Made by a program: the position numbers and the translations under genes. Positions 8,142 to 14,197 of a stretch of 14,197 nt of DNA are shown piece after piece. Below the pieces are notes generated by a model that was given only the letters and a program-made list of their open reading frames with translations, was not told the origin of the DNA and made no database searches. The DNA comes from an uncultured Eubacteriales bacterium. Its GTDB lineage: Bacteria > Bacillota > Clostridia > Lachnospirales > Anaerotignaceae. The DNA is taken from NCBI GenBank assembly GCA_900548595.1, contig URLB01000048.1:1-14197 (forward strand), in the 5' to 3' direction. Within the stretch, counting starts at the first letter, position 1; the number at the start of each line of letters is the position of its first letter.

Positions 8142-8179
8142 AGTTAAGCCAAATTAATTAATTTGGCTTAACTTTTTTT
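8142..8179 (+). promoter_or_regulatory. Perfect 32-bp palindrome plus T7: candidate MarR operator and rnr terminator
   Basis: The arms AGTTAAGCCAAATTAA (8142-8157) and its exact reverse complement (8158-8173) meet without a spacer, and seven T follow (8173-8179). It abuts the -10 box, so a dimeric regulator bound here would block RNA polymerase, as expected for MarR autorepression. In transcripts reading out of rnr the same sequence would fold into a stem of about 14 bp followed by U7, a plausible intrinsic terminator. Which of the two roles is real cannot be told from sequence. Confidence 0.7.
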
Positions 8180-8196
8180 ATTTGAGGTGATTGTCT

Positions 8197-8640
8197 ATGC
8201 TTAAAGAAGCTCTTGATAAGTATTATTATATTATGACCGTAAACGAACACAAACGGCTCGGCAGTAAAGTTATATGTTCCGATATAACCTATAACAGTAT
8301 TTTATATTTGGACCTTATCGCATACACCCCCGACTGTACTCCGTCCAAACTTGCGGAAATACTAAACGTATCAAAGTCCGCCGTAACTTCTAAATCTGCC
8401 GAAATGATACGTCAAGGTCTCATAGAGAGCGTTAAAAGCGAAACAGACAAAAGAGTTCACTATCTCAAGCTGACTCCGAAAGCGGCAAAACTATACGAGA
8501 CTTCTGACATAGCATTTGAAAAAACAGTAAGTAAACTGAACAACATGTACACAGATGATCAAATTCGTGATTTCTGTGAGATATTAAATAAATTTACGGA
8601 ATTATATACAGGAGAACTTGAAAATGGCTTTAATCAATAA
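8197..8640 (+). CDS. MarR-family transcriptional regulator (probable repressor of the downstream MATE gene)
   Basis: The product is 147 residues, typical for MarR. The ATG at 8197 is chosen over a TTG at 8191 because GAGGTGA (8184-8190) is 6 nt before the ATG and would touch the TTG. A winged helix-turn-helix spans about 48-95: TPSKLAEILNVSK then SAVTSKSAEMIRQGLI, with the wing SETDKRVHYLKLTPKA carrying the family's D-x-R signature (D84, R86). Flanking helices should form the dimer interface. MarR proteins usually bind palindromes and are released by small ligands. The 32-bp palindrome over its own transcription start and the overlapping MATE gene point to autoregulated efflux, like MepR-MepA of S. 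aureus. The ligand is unknown. Confidence 0.9.
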   Translation: MLKEALDKYYYIMTVNEHKRLGSKVICSDITYNSILYLDLIAYTPDCTPSKLAEILNVSKSAVTSKSAEMIRQGLIESVKSETDKRVHYLKLTPKAAKLYETSDIAFEKTVSKLNNMYTDDQIRDFCEILNKFTELYTGELENGFNQ

Positions 8641-9946
8641 AATTACCTTTAAAAACGTAATATCATTTACAATGCCTACAATAATAATGATGGTGTTTAT
8701 GTCCGTATACCAAATGGTCGACGGCGTATTTATTTCAAATATTATCGGTACAAACGCTCTTTCGGCGGTAAATATCGTTTTTCCGGTAATCAGTTTTCTT
8801 ATAGGCGTTTCCATAATGCTCGGAACGGGAGGAAGCGCAATAATAGCAAAAAACCTCGGCGAGGACAAGCCCGATAAAGCAAGACGTCAATTTACGCTTA
8901 TTATACTTACGGGAATAGTAGTCGGTATAGTAACAGCTGTCATAGGCGTAATTTTTATTGACACGATAGTTAGGATATTAGGAGCAACCGAAACAATATA
9001 TCAATATTGTATCGACTATCTTTTTATACTTTGTCTTGCCGCTCCGTTTGCCGTATTACAAATGCTTTTCAGCTGCTTTTTCCCAGCTGCGGGAAAGCCG
9101 AGGCTGGGTCTTACGGTAATATCTATCGGAGGCATAGCCAATATAATTCTTGACTATCTGTTCATGGCTGTATTGGACATGGGTATAAAAGGGGCTGCGT
9201 TGGCAACTTCAATAGGTTATGCTATACCTGCAATATTCGGACTTTTTTATTTTGCTTTGAGCAAAAAAAGCCTTCTTTATTTCGAGAAGCCCGAACTTGA
9301 TTTTAAAATATTGTTGTTCACATGCGCAAACGGCTCTTCCGAAATGGTTACGAATCTTGCAAACGGAGTTACAACATTTCTTTTTAACTACATGATGATG
9401 AAATTTATCGGCGAAGACGGCGTAGCCGCAATAACCGTTGCCCTTTACGCACAGTTTCTCCTGTCTGCCGTTTTCATGGGATATTCTAACGGCATAGCCC
9501 CTGTAATCAGTTTTAATTACGGCGCTCAGGACATACCGTCTTTGAAAAAACTTATAAAAATAAGCCTTGTATTTATATTTTTTAACTCAATTCTTTGGTT
9601 TGCATTAAGCATGATATTAAAACTTCCTATAATCGGAATATTTGCGGAACAAGGCGGAACGGTTTGGCAGATAACAAACAGCGGATGGCATTTATTTGCA
9701 TTAAATTTCCTTATAGCAGGATTTAATATATTCGCTTCATCAATGTTTACCGCATTTTCAAACGGTTTGATTTCAGCGCTTATTTCATTCTTAAGAACAT
9801 TCGGATTTTTAGCGGCTTCTATCCTGCTTCTGCCTATCTTTATTGATATCGACGGAATATGGCTGTCTGTAACCGTCGCCGAAGCGGCAACTCTTATAGT
9901 TTCTGTCATCTGTTTTATTAGGGGTAAAAAGCGTTATAAATACTAA
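8624..9946 (+). CDS. MATE-family efflux transporter (MepA/DinF-like)
   Basis: The product is 440 residues with about 12 predicted membrane helices in two similar halves, the normal MATE size. The N-terminus has the family's pattern: TMPTIIMMVFMSVYQMVDGVF followed by ISNIIGTNALSAVN, and a GTGGSAIIAKNLGE stretch after the second helix. MATE pumps expel cationic drugs, dyes or metabolites using sodium or proton gradients; the substrate cannot be read here. ATG at 8624 is preferred to TTG at 8618 because AGGAG (8610-8614) is 9 nt from the ATG but only 3 nt from the TTG. The start overlaps the last 17 bp of the MarR gene in another frame, so translation is probably coupled. A terminator follows at 9965. 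Confidence 0.92.
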   Translation: MALINKITFKNVISFTMPTIIMMVFMSVYQMVDGVFISNIIGTNALSAVNIVFPVISFLIGVSIMLGTGGSAIIAKNLGEDKPDKARRQFTLIILTGIVVGIVTAVIGVIFIDTIVRILGATETIYQYCIDYLFILCLAAPFAVLQMLFSCFFPAAGKPRLGLTVISIGGIANIILDYLFMAVLDMGIKGAALATSIGYAIPAIFGLFYFALSKKSLLYFEKPELDFKILLFTCANGSSEMVTNLANGVTTFLFNYMMMKFIGEDGVAAITVALYAQFLLSAVFMGYSNGIAPVISFNYGAQDIPSLKKLIKISLVFIFFNSILWFALSMILKLPIIGIFAEQGGTVWQITNSGWHLFALNFLIAGFNIFASSMFTAFSNGLISALISFLRTFGFLAASILLLPIFIDIDGIWLSVTVAEAATLIVSVICFIRGKKRYKY

Positions 9947-9964
9947 GTTTTGTTTATCAGATAA

Positions 9965-9992
9965 AAAAGAGGAGACGCAAGTCTCCTCTTTT
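9965..9992. terminator. Bidirectional terminator between convergent MATE and SLH genes
   Basis: AAAAGAGGAGAC (9965-9976), a GCAA tetraloop of GNRA type, and GTCTCCTCTTTT (9981-9992) form a perfect 12-bp stem. It has A-residues on one side and T-residues on the other, so it can end transcripts from both sides. The two stop codons are only 57 bp apart. Confidence 0.9.
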
Positions 9993-10003
9993 AATTTTCT
10001 CTA

Positions 10004-11680
10004 TTAAGCTATTTTAGAAGCCACCCATGCTCTTGTTGCGTTAGGCGCTCCGCCTGCATAAGGTGCGGGTGTTTTGCCCTCTGACTTGTCGAGCATTATT
10101 GTGAACTGCTCTGTTGTTACAAAGTCGTTAGGTCCGAATGTTTCCGCGTCGTATCCAAGAACTATTCCCTGTTCGTATGCCCATGCCACTGCTTTTGCAT
10201 ACCATGCGTCTGCCGTTACGTCAAGGAAAGGCGCTGCGTTTACGGGTTCGGGTTTTCCTGCTTTGTTCCAAAGTATTGTTGCTGCCATTCCTCTTGTAAG
10301 CGTTCCGTTAGGCGCGAATACTCCGTCGCTTACACCTACCATCCAGCCTTTTTCAAATACTTTTACGATTGCGTCATAGTTAGGGTCGTCGATTGCCACG
10401 TCGCTGAATATGCTTTCTTCTTCAGGCTCTTCGGGCTTTTCCTCAGGCTTCTTGTCCTCTTCCTTATCTTCGTCATCGTCGTCTTTTCTGTTGTTTTCTT
10501 TCTCTTCAAGTTCATATCTTGAACCATGAGACTTGTTGTCGTCGAGGTAATCTTCGTATGTTTCCTCATCCATTGCAACATAGTTGCCGTCTTCGTCTTT
10601 TACAAGGTGGCTGTCCTCGTCAAGAAATTGTTCAACATCATCTGTAAAAGTTCCGTTCATAATAACAATATCAGCATTTTCCTGTTCATTGTTTTTCATG
10701 ACGCTTCCTGTAACTACAGTTTCATTTCCTGTAATTTTAACTTCGGAAGCAAAATTCTTGTTTGCGTCTGTAAAAATAGCGGGTACATTTTTGTTTTCGC
10801 TCTCTATTTCACAGTCTTCTATAGTCAAGTTTGCTTCCGCTTTATAAGCGGTTTCACTTGTATTACCGGCAATTATTGCGCCTGTGGGAACTTCGTTTCC
10901 GCTACCCCAGTTACCGTTCTGATATTTTTCAGCGTTTCCGTCTTGATCTTCTGCAAATTTTCCCGTAACCGTAATTTTTGTTCCTATTACTTTAGCGTCT
11001 CCTGCACGGACTACAAGCGCCTGTCTATCAGATGTAAGTTCGCTGTCAGTTATATTGAGAGTACCCTCAACGTTAATTAAAACAGCCGTGTTGTCTCCGT
11101 TATCGGATGAAGTTGTTATTTTTGAATTTTCAATATTAATAACAACTCCGTAGTTATCTACAGTAGCCGCATTTGTACCAACTCCATACACAGCTGCTTC
11201 AATATCGCAGTTCTTGATGTTTACAGCTGCTGTATTACCTTGAGGATAAAATACTGAACCTGTACATTCAATTTTTATATTTTTTACTTCAACAGTTGCA
11301 CCTTTTTTCGGATTTATAGCTGAACTGTTTCCCGCAACGCCTGTAAGCTTTAATGTTCCGCCTCTTTTACTTCCTTTAACAGAACTGTCTATAAATCTTA
11401 AAGTGTGCTCTTCAAATCCTATTGATCCTCCTGTATATGTCAAATCATTTCCGTTAAGGTCGTATGTAATGTCCTCTGTTACGGTAATTTTATCTACCGT
11501 TACATCGTCTGTCAGCTTAATTACTCCGTCCTCAGCCTCAGGAAGTCCTGTTGCCTTGCTGTCTTCAACCACTGCTTCTTCGTTTTCAGCATTTTCTTCC
11601 GCAAATACGGGTATACTCATAACGCTAAGCGCCATAACCGCACTGAGTACCGTTGCGGTTACCTTTTTAAATTTTCCCAT
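10004..11680 (-). CDS. Exported SLH protein with beta-helix-like passenger domain
   Basis: The product is 558 residues. Residues 1-27 are a signal peptide (basic MGKFKK, hydrophobic core, PVFA cleavage site). Residues about 50-345 contain short strands ending in N/D turns (INIENSKI, LNITDSEL, LTIEDCEI, VNIKNCDI), the look of a right-handed parallel beta-helix of pectate-lyase type; no catalytic site is recognisable. Residues 372-423 form a very acidic, charged linker. Two SLH domains follow (424-473 with LTRGMA; 485-533 with VTTEQF), and the C-terminus (540-558, ending ATRAWVASKIA) looks like only the beginning of a third. A terminator starts 11 bp past the stop, so this is the natural end. 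AGGAGG is about 7 nt before the ATG. Wall attachment through the C-terminus is likely; the role of the passenger, perhaps glycan binding or processing, is open. Confidence 0.85.
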   Translation of the reverse strand: MGKFKKVTATVLSAVMALSVMSIPVFAEENAENEEAVVEDSKATGLPEAEDGVIKLTDDVTVDKITVTEDITYDLNGNDLTYTGGSIGFEEHTLRFIDSSVKGSKRGGTLKLTGVAGNSSAINPKKGATVEVKNIKIECTGSVFYPQGNTAAVNIKNCDIEAAVYGVGTNAATVDNYGVVINIENSKITTSSDNGDNTAVLINVEGTLNITDSELTSDRQALVVRAGDAKVIGTKITVTGKFAEDQDGNAEKYQNGNWGSGNEVPTGAIIAGNTSETAYKAEANLTIEDCEIESENKNVPAIFTDANKNFASEVKITGNETVVTGSVMKNNEQENADIVIMNGTFTDDVEQFLDEDSHLVKDEDGNYVAMDEETYEDYLDDNKSHGSRYELEEKENNRKDDDDEDKEEDKKPEEKPEEPEEESIFSDVAIDDPNYDAIVKVFEKGWMVGVSDGVFAPNGTLTRGMAATILWNKAGKPEPVNAAPFLDVTADAWYAKAVAWAYEQGIVLGYDAETFGPNDFVTTEQFTIMLDKSEGKTPAPYAGGAPNATRAWVASKIA

Positions 11681-11728
11681 TTAATTTCCTCCTCTGTTTA
11701 CATTTGTAAAGCTACTACTACAAAATAC

Positions 11729-11758
11729 ATTTTACCCCTCCCCTTGAATTTTTGTCAA
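11729..11758 (-). promoter_or_regulatory. Probable promoter of the beta-helix SLH gene
   Basis: Minus-strand TTGACA (11753-11758), perfect, and TAAAAT (11729-11734) are separated by 18 bp. The site is about 50 bp upstream of the ATG and lies after the etfA terminator, so the gene is expressed separately from etfBA. Confidence 0.6.
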
Positions 11759-11837
11759 TTCGCAATATTAACTGTACTTTCTACTATACTTCGTGCCTTT
11801 TTAGTCCAATATTTTTTGTCTTAATATAAAAATGCAT

Positions 11838-11866
11838 AAAAAAAGCGGAGACTAAAGTCTCCGCTT
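11838..11866 (-). terminator. Rho-independent terminator of etfBA
   Basis: AAGCGGAGAC (11843-11852) and GTCTCCGCTT (11857-11866) form a 10-bp stem with a TAAA loop. On the minus strand it is followed by seven T (complement of A 11838-11844). It starts 10 bp past the etfA stop codon. Confidence 0.9.
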
Positions 11867-11876
11867 AAATAATGTC

Positions 11877-12851
11877 TTATGCTTTGAATTTCTTAACTTC
11901 TGCTGTAAGTACGGGAACAACCTCAAGAAGGTTTCCTACGATACCAACATTGGCAATATCAAAGATAGCAGCGTCCTCATCCTTGTTTATAGCAACGATG
12001 TAGTCAGCGCCTGTGACACCTGCAACGTGCTGTGTAGCGCCTGAGATACCGCATGCAATGTAAAGCTTAGGAGCAACGCTCTTGCCTGACTGCCCGATCT
12101 GGTATGCTCTTGAAATCCAACCAGCTTCGATAGGAGCTCTTGTAGCGCCGATTACGCCGCCGAGAGCATCAGCAAGTTCCTGAAGGATTGCAAAGTTTTC
12201 AGCTGAACCAACGCCACGTCCGCCGGCAACGATAACGTCTGCTTCTTCAAGGTTAACTGTTTCGGAAATTTCCTTAACAATGTCAACAACCTTTGTTCTG
12301 ATTGCGTCAGCAGGACACTCGATTGTTTCTGTGATAACTTCGCCTGCTTTAGCTTCGTCAGCTTCAGCTTTCTTGAATGCGCCTGAACGAAGAAGTGCGA
12401 ATTCGATTTCGCTTTCGCAAACATCATCGTTAAGGATACCGCCTGCATATACAGGGCTTGTGTAAACTATTTTATCTCCGTCAACGGCTACGCCTGTTAC
12501 GTTTGTAACAACGCCTGAACCGCATTTTGCAGCAGCTTTTCCGGCAAGATCTTTTCCGTCTGCTGTTGCGCCTACAAATACAGCCTTAGGAGCGTATTTC
12601 TTAACAAGCTCGTAAAGAGCGTTAGCGTAAACGTCTGTGTTATATACTTCATACTGTGCGCCGTCAACAACTACAGCCTTGTCAGCGCCGAATGCGATTG
12701 CCTGCTTAGCAGCCTCTGCAACGTCTTTACCGATAACAGCGGCAATAACTTCTCCGCCTTCAGCAGCAACCTTTGCAGGTGTAAGGATCTCAAGACCTAC
12801 GTTTTTAGCTTTGCCTTCAGCAGCTTCAACATATACTAATATATTTCTCAT
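11877..12851 (-). CDS. etfA: Electron transfer flavoprotein, alpha subunit
   Basis: The product is 324 residues, normal for EtfA without an extra N-terminal ferredoxin domain. The N-terminal domain (1-195) pairs with EtfB. The C-terminal FAD domain (about 203-324) carries the family fingerprint: VIVAGGRGVG (206-215), GATRAPIEAGW (235-245), SRAYQIGQSGK (247-257), PKLYIACGISGATQH (261-275) and INKDEDAAIFDIA (288-300). EtfAB is a soluble FAD heterodimer passing electrons between acyl-CoA dehydrogenases and other carriers; in clostridia with butyryl-CoA dehydrogenase it can bifurcate electrons from NADH to ferredoxin and crotonyl-CoA. Bifurcation here is inferred from context only. GGAGGAGG precedes the ATG. 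It follows etfB by 20 bp, so both sit in one operon that ends at the terminator 10 bp downstream. Confidence 0.96.
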   Translation of the reverse strand: MRNILVYVEAAEGKAKNVGLEILTPAKVAAEGGEVIAAVIGKDVAEAAKQAIAFGADKAVVVDGAQYEVYNTDVYANALYELVKKYAPKAVFVGATADGKDLAGKAAAKCGSGVVTNVTGVAVDGDKIVYTSPVYAGGILNDDVCESEIEFALLRSGAFKKAEADEAKAGEVITETIECPADAIRTKVVDIVKEISETVNLEEADVIVAGGRGVGSAENFAILQELADALGGVIGATRAPIEAGWISRAYQIGQSGKSVAPKLYIACGISGATQHVAGVTGADYIVAINKDEDAAIFDIANVGIVGNLLEVVPVLTAEVKKFKA

Positions 12852-12871
12852 CTCTAAGTTCCTCCTCCCGA

Positions 12872-13642
12872 TTATAATACTTTTGCGTCTACAAGCATAG
12901 CAAATGCCTTAAGAGCTGATTCTTCGTTACTTTCTTCTTTAATCTTAACGCCTGCTGACTTCTTAGCGGGTTCATAAACCTTAACAGTCTTAACTGCAGG
13001 AGCAGCGCTTACGCCTGTTTCAACAACGGGAACGTCTTTCTTTCTTGCTGCCATCTTGCTCTTCATTGTAGGGTATCTGGGTTCATAATCGGGTTTGATT
13101 ATACCGAGAACACAAGGTGTTCCGATTTCAACCATGTTATATCCTTCTTCTGTTTCTTTCTTTACGGAAAGTCCGCCGTCCTTAGGCTCGAAACCGATAA
13201 CGTCGATAACTTCGCCGTATCCGAGCTTCTCGCTTACTAACTGGCTTACAACGCCGCATGCAAAGTCTGTAGACTCTTTACCGCAGCATACGATATCAAA
13301 TTTCTTTCCTCTTGTTTCTTCAAGCTTTGCAACTGCCGCAGCAATTACTTCGCTTGTAGCCATAGCGTCTGCATCGGCAATTACATCACCGATTATGTAT
13401 GCTTCATCAGCGCCTACTGCAAGGCAGTTTTTCATAACGTCTTTTACGTTGTCTCCGCCGATAGACATAACTGTAACAGTACCGCCGTTGGCTTCTTTAT
13501 ATCTTGTAGCCATTTCAAGTGCGTAACCGTCAAATGGATTGATAACAGGAGCGATTTTTTCGATATCAGGTGCTCCTGAAGCGTTTAATTTAACTTCTAC
13601 ATCTGCATCGGGAACCTGTTTTACACAAACTAAAATTTCCAT
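12872..13642 (-). CDS. etfB: Electron transfer flavoprotein, beta subunit
   Basis: The product is 256 residues, typical length. The start MEILVCVKQVPD and the NPFDGYALE block (35-43) are characteristic of clostridial EtfB. The nucleotide-binding region includes VGADEAYIIGD (76-86) and the switch GKESTDFACGVV (121-132). The ETF beta signature appears as PDYEPRYPTMKSKMAARKK (184-202). EtfB binds AMP in simple ETFs or a second FAD in bifurcating ETFs; sequence inspection alone does not settle which. AGGAGG is about 9 nt before the ATG. It is the first gene of etfBA, with a candidate promoter at 13715-13743 and an acyl-CoA dehydrogenase gene upstream on the same strand, its expected partner. Confidence 0.96.
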   Translation of the reverse strand: MEILVCVKQVPDADVEVKLNASGAPDIEKIAPVINPFDGYALEMATRYKEANGGTVTVMSIGGDNVKDVMKNCLAVGADEAYIIGDVIADADAMATSEVIAAAVAKLEETRGKKFDIVCCGKESTDFACGVVSQLVSEKLGYGEVIDVIGFEPKDGGLSVKKETEEGYNMVEIGTPCVLGIIKPDYEPRYPTMKSKMAARKKDVPVVETGVSAAPAVKTVKVYEPAKKSAGVKIKEESNEESALKAFAMLVDAKVL

Positions 13643-13714
13643 TTAGAATTTCCTCCTCTAAAAATTATGTTTTCATCGTACGCTTGTACTTATATAAAGC
13701 TGTACCCTTAAAAA

Positions 13715-13743
13715 ACTTTATCAAAGTTTGCCCTGCTTGTCAA
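13715..13743 (-). promoter_or_regulatory. Probable promoter of etfBA
   Basis: Minus-strand TTGACA (13738-13743), perfect, and TAAAGT (13715-13720, four of six consensus bases) are separated by 17 bp, about 75 bp before the etfB ATG. It would let etfBA be expressed separately from the dehydrogenase gene upstream. Confidence 0.5.
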
Positions 13744-13880
13744 ATAAAAACCGAGATTTTTGCATGAATCTTTTAGACTAAGTTGACAGGCATTGCATTT
13801 CAAAATCTGTCCGCCTTACGCTTACAGATAACAATATGGATTTCGAATCGCTGTAACGGTTCGCCCTCCCCATTAACAAG
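13744..13880. other. Unexplained intergenic stretch upstream of the etfBA promoter
   Basis: No coding frame with a ribosome site is seen. TTACAG (13822-13827) can pair with CTGTAA (13851-13856), and GATT (13839-13842) with AATC (13846-13849) inside that loop, so a weak nested fold is possible. No T-run follows. I cannot assign it to a known RNA family. Confidence 0.3.
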
Positions 13881-13914
13881 ACTGTAGGCGCATGTTAAAA
13901 CATGCGTCTACAGT
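13881..13914. other. 15-bp stem-loop downstream of the acyl-CoA dehydrogenase
   Basis: Positions 13881-13895 and 13900-13914 pair around a TAAA loop. All pairs are Watson-Crick except G13888-T13907, which would be a G-U wobble in plus-strand RNA but a C-A mismatch in minus-strand RNA. It lies 20 bp past the dehydrogenase stop codon, where a terminator is expected. The minus-strand sequence after it (TCTTGTTAAT) is only a weak T-tract, so terminator function is plausible but not clear. Confidence 0.6.
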
Positions 13915-13933
13915 TATATAACAGCTTATTTTA

Positions 13934-14197
13934 TTAGAATTTTCCAAGGATGTTGTTAGCGATAACAACTCTCTGAATTTCGTTTGAACCTTCAAAGATC
14001 TGGAAGATCTTAGCGTCTCTTAAAAGCTTTTCAACAGGGTACTCTCTTGAATATCCATATCCTCCGAAGAGCTGGATTCCGTCAAGTGTTACCTGTACAG
14101 CCATGTCGCCTGCATAGCATTTAGCCATAGCAGCTTCCTTACCGTAAGGAAGACCGAGTTCATAAAGCTTATGAGCATGTGCTACAAGCTGACGAGC
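13934..14197 (-). CDS. Acyl-CoA dehydrogenase, C-terminal end (5' part outside window)
   Basis: The last 87 residues are present; the frame is open through the right edge. The end is diagnostic: GIQLFGGYGYSREYPVEKLLRDAKIFQIFEGSNEIQR, given here in two parts, GIQLFGGYGYSREYPVEKLL then RDAKIFQIFEGSNEIQR. The glutamate in FEGSNE occupies the position of the catalytic base of short-chain acyl-CoA and butyryl-CoA dehydrogenases. The enzyme would use FAD to interconvert acyl-CoA and enoyl-CoA, exchanging electrons with EtfBA encoded just downstream on the same strand. Butyryl-CoA dehydrogenase (bcd) is the likely identity in a Clostridia setting, but chain-length specificity cannot be read from this fragment, so no symbol is given. 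Confidence 0.92.
   Translation of the reverse strand, partial: ARQLVAHAHKLYELGLPYGKEAAMAKCYAGDMAVQVTLDGIQLFGGYGYSREYPVEKLLRDAKIFQIFEGSNEIQRVVIANNILGKF

Noticed and set aside
8108..8190. smpB or tmRNA gene after rnr
   Set aside because: Only 89 bp separate rnr from the MarR start codon; no SmpB-like frame and no tRNA-like end are present there or later in the window.
10004..10020. Frameshift truncating the third SLH domain
   Set aside because: The DNA after the stop is only 11 bp before a strong terminator, so no remnant of a longer frame exists in any phase.
10526..11080. 184-codon plus-strand open frame inside the beta-helix SLH gene
   Set aside because: It is opposite a well-supported gene, has no convincing ribosome site, and its Phe/Cys/Val-rich product looks like a reverse-strand shadow.
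13862..13900. Rex-type operator upstream of etfBA
   Set aside because: A half-site TTAACAA occurs at 13873-13879, but the matching TTGTTAA half four bases away is missing, and the site lies far upstream of the candidate promoter.

Overview
The window looks like chromosomal DNA from an anaerobic, low-GC Firmicute of the class Clostridia (Lachnospiraceae-like). The grounds are AT-rich intergenic DNA, strong GGAGG-type ribosome binding sites, KtrAB potassium uptake, a secG-rnr pair, S-layer-homology (SLH) surface proteins, and an electron-transfer flavoprotein pair beside an acyl-CoA dehydrogenase, as in butyrate-type fermenters. I see no phage, transposon, integrase, tRNA, rRNA or CRISPR array. 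Most genes are ordinary housekeeping; the less usual parts are the two SLH proteins and the MarR/MATE control region.

Layout. Positions 1-606 (minus) hold the N-terminal two thirds or so of HemW, with a good promoter upstream. Positions 806-3202 (minus) encode a 798-residue exported SLH protein whose mature part is seven tandem acidic repeats of about 80 residues. A divergent intergenic region (3203-3533) separates it from ktrB-ktrA (3534-5555, plus), a complete Ktr potassium uptake system. Next come secG (5643-5876) with its own promoter and hairpin terminator, and rnr (RNase R, 5960-8107). The smpB gene that often follows rnr in Firmicutes is absent. In its place is a two-gene unit, MarR-type regulator plus MATE efflux pump (8197-9946), preceded by a near-consensus promoter and a perfect 32-bp palindrome ending in a T-run.

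A bidirectional terminator at 9965-9992 separates the MATE gene from a convergent second SLH gene (10004-11680, minus): signal peptide, predicted beta-helix, acidic linker and C-terminal SLH domains. Then, all on the minus strand, come etfA (11877-12851), etfB (12872-13642) and the C-terminal end of an acyl-CoA dehydrogenase (13934-14197). A 291-bp gap with a putative etfBA promoter and a 15-bp stem-loop lies between etfB and the dehydrogenase.

How the genes work together. EtfBA probably takes electrons from, or delivers them to, the adjacent acyl-CoA dehydrogenase. KtrA gates the KtrB channel. SecG belongs to the SecYEG translocon that would export both SLH proteins. The MarR protein probably represses itself and the MATE pump, as in mepR-mepA of Staphylococcus aureus. 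Promoter and terminator calls are by eye from consensus matches and base pairing.
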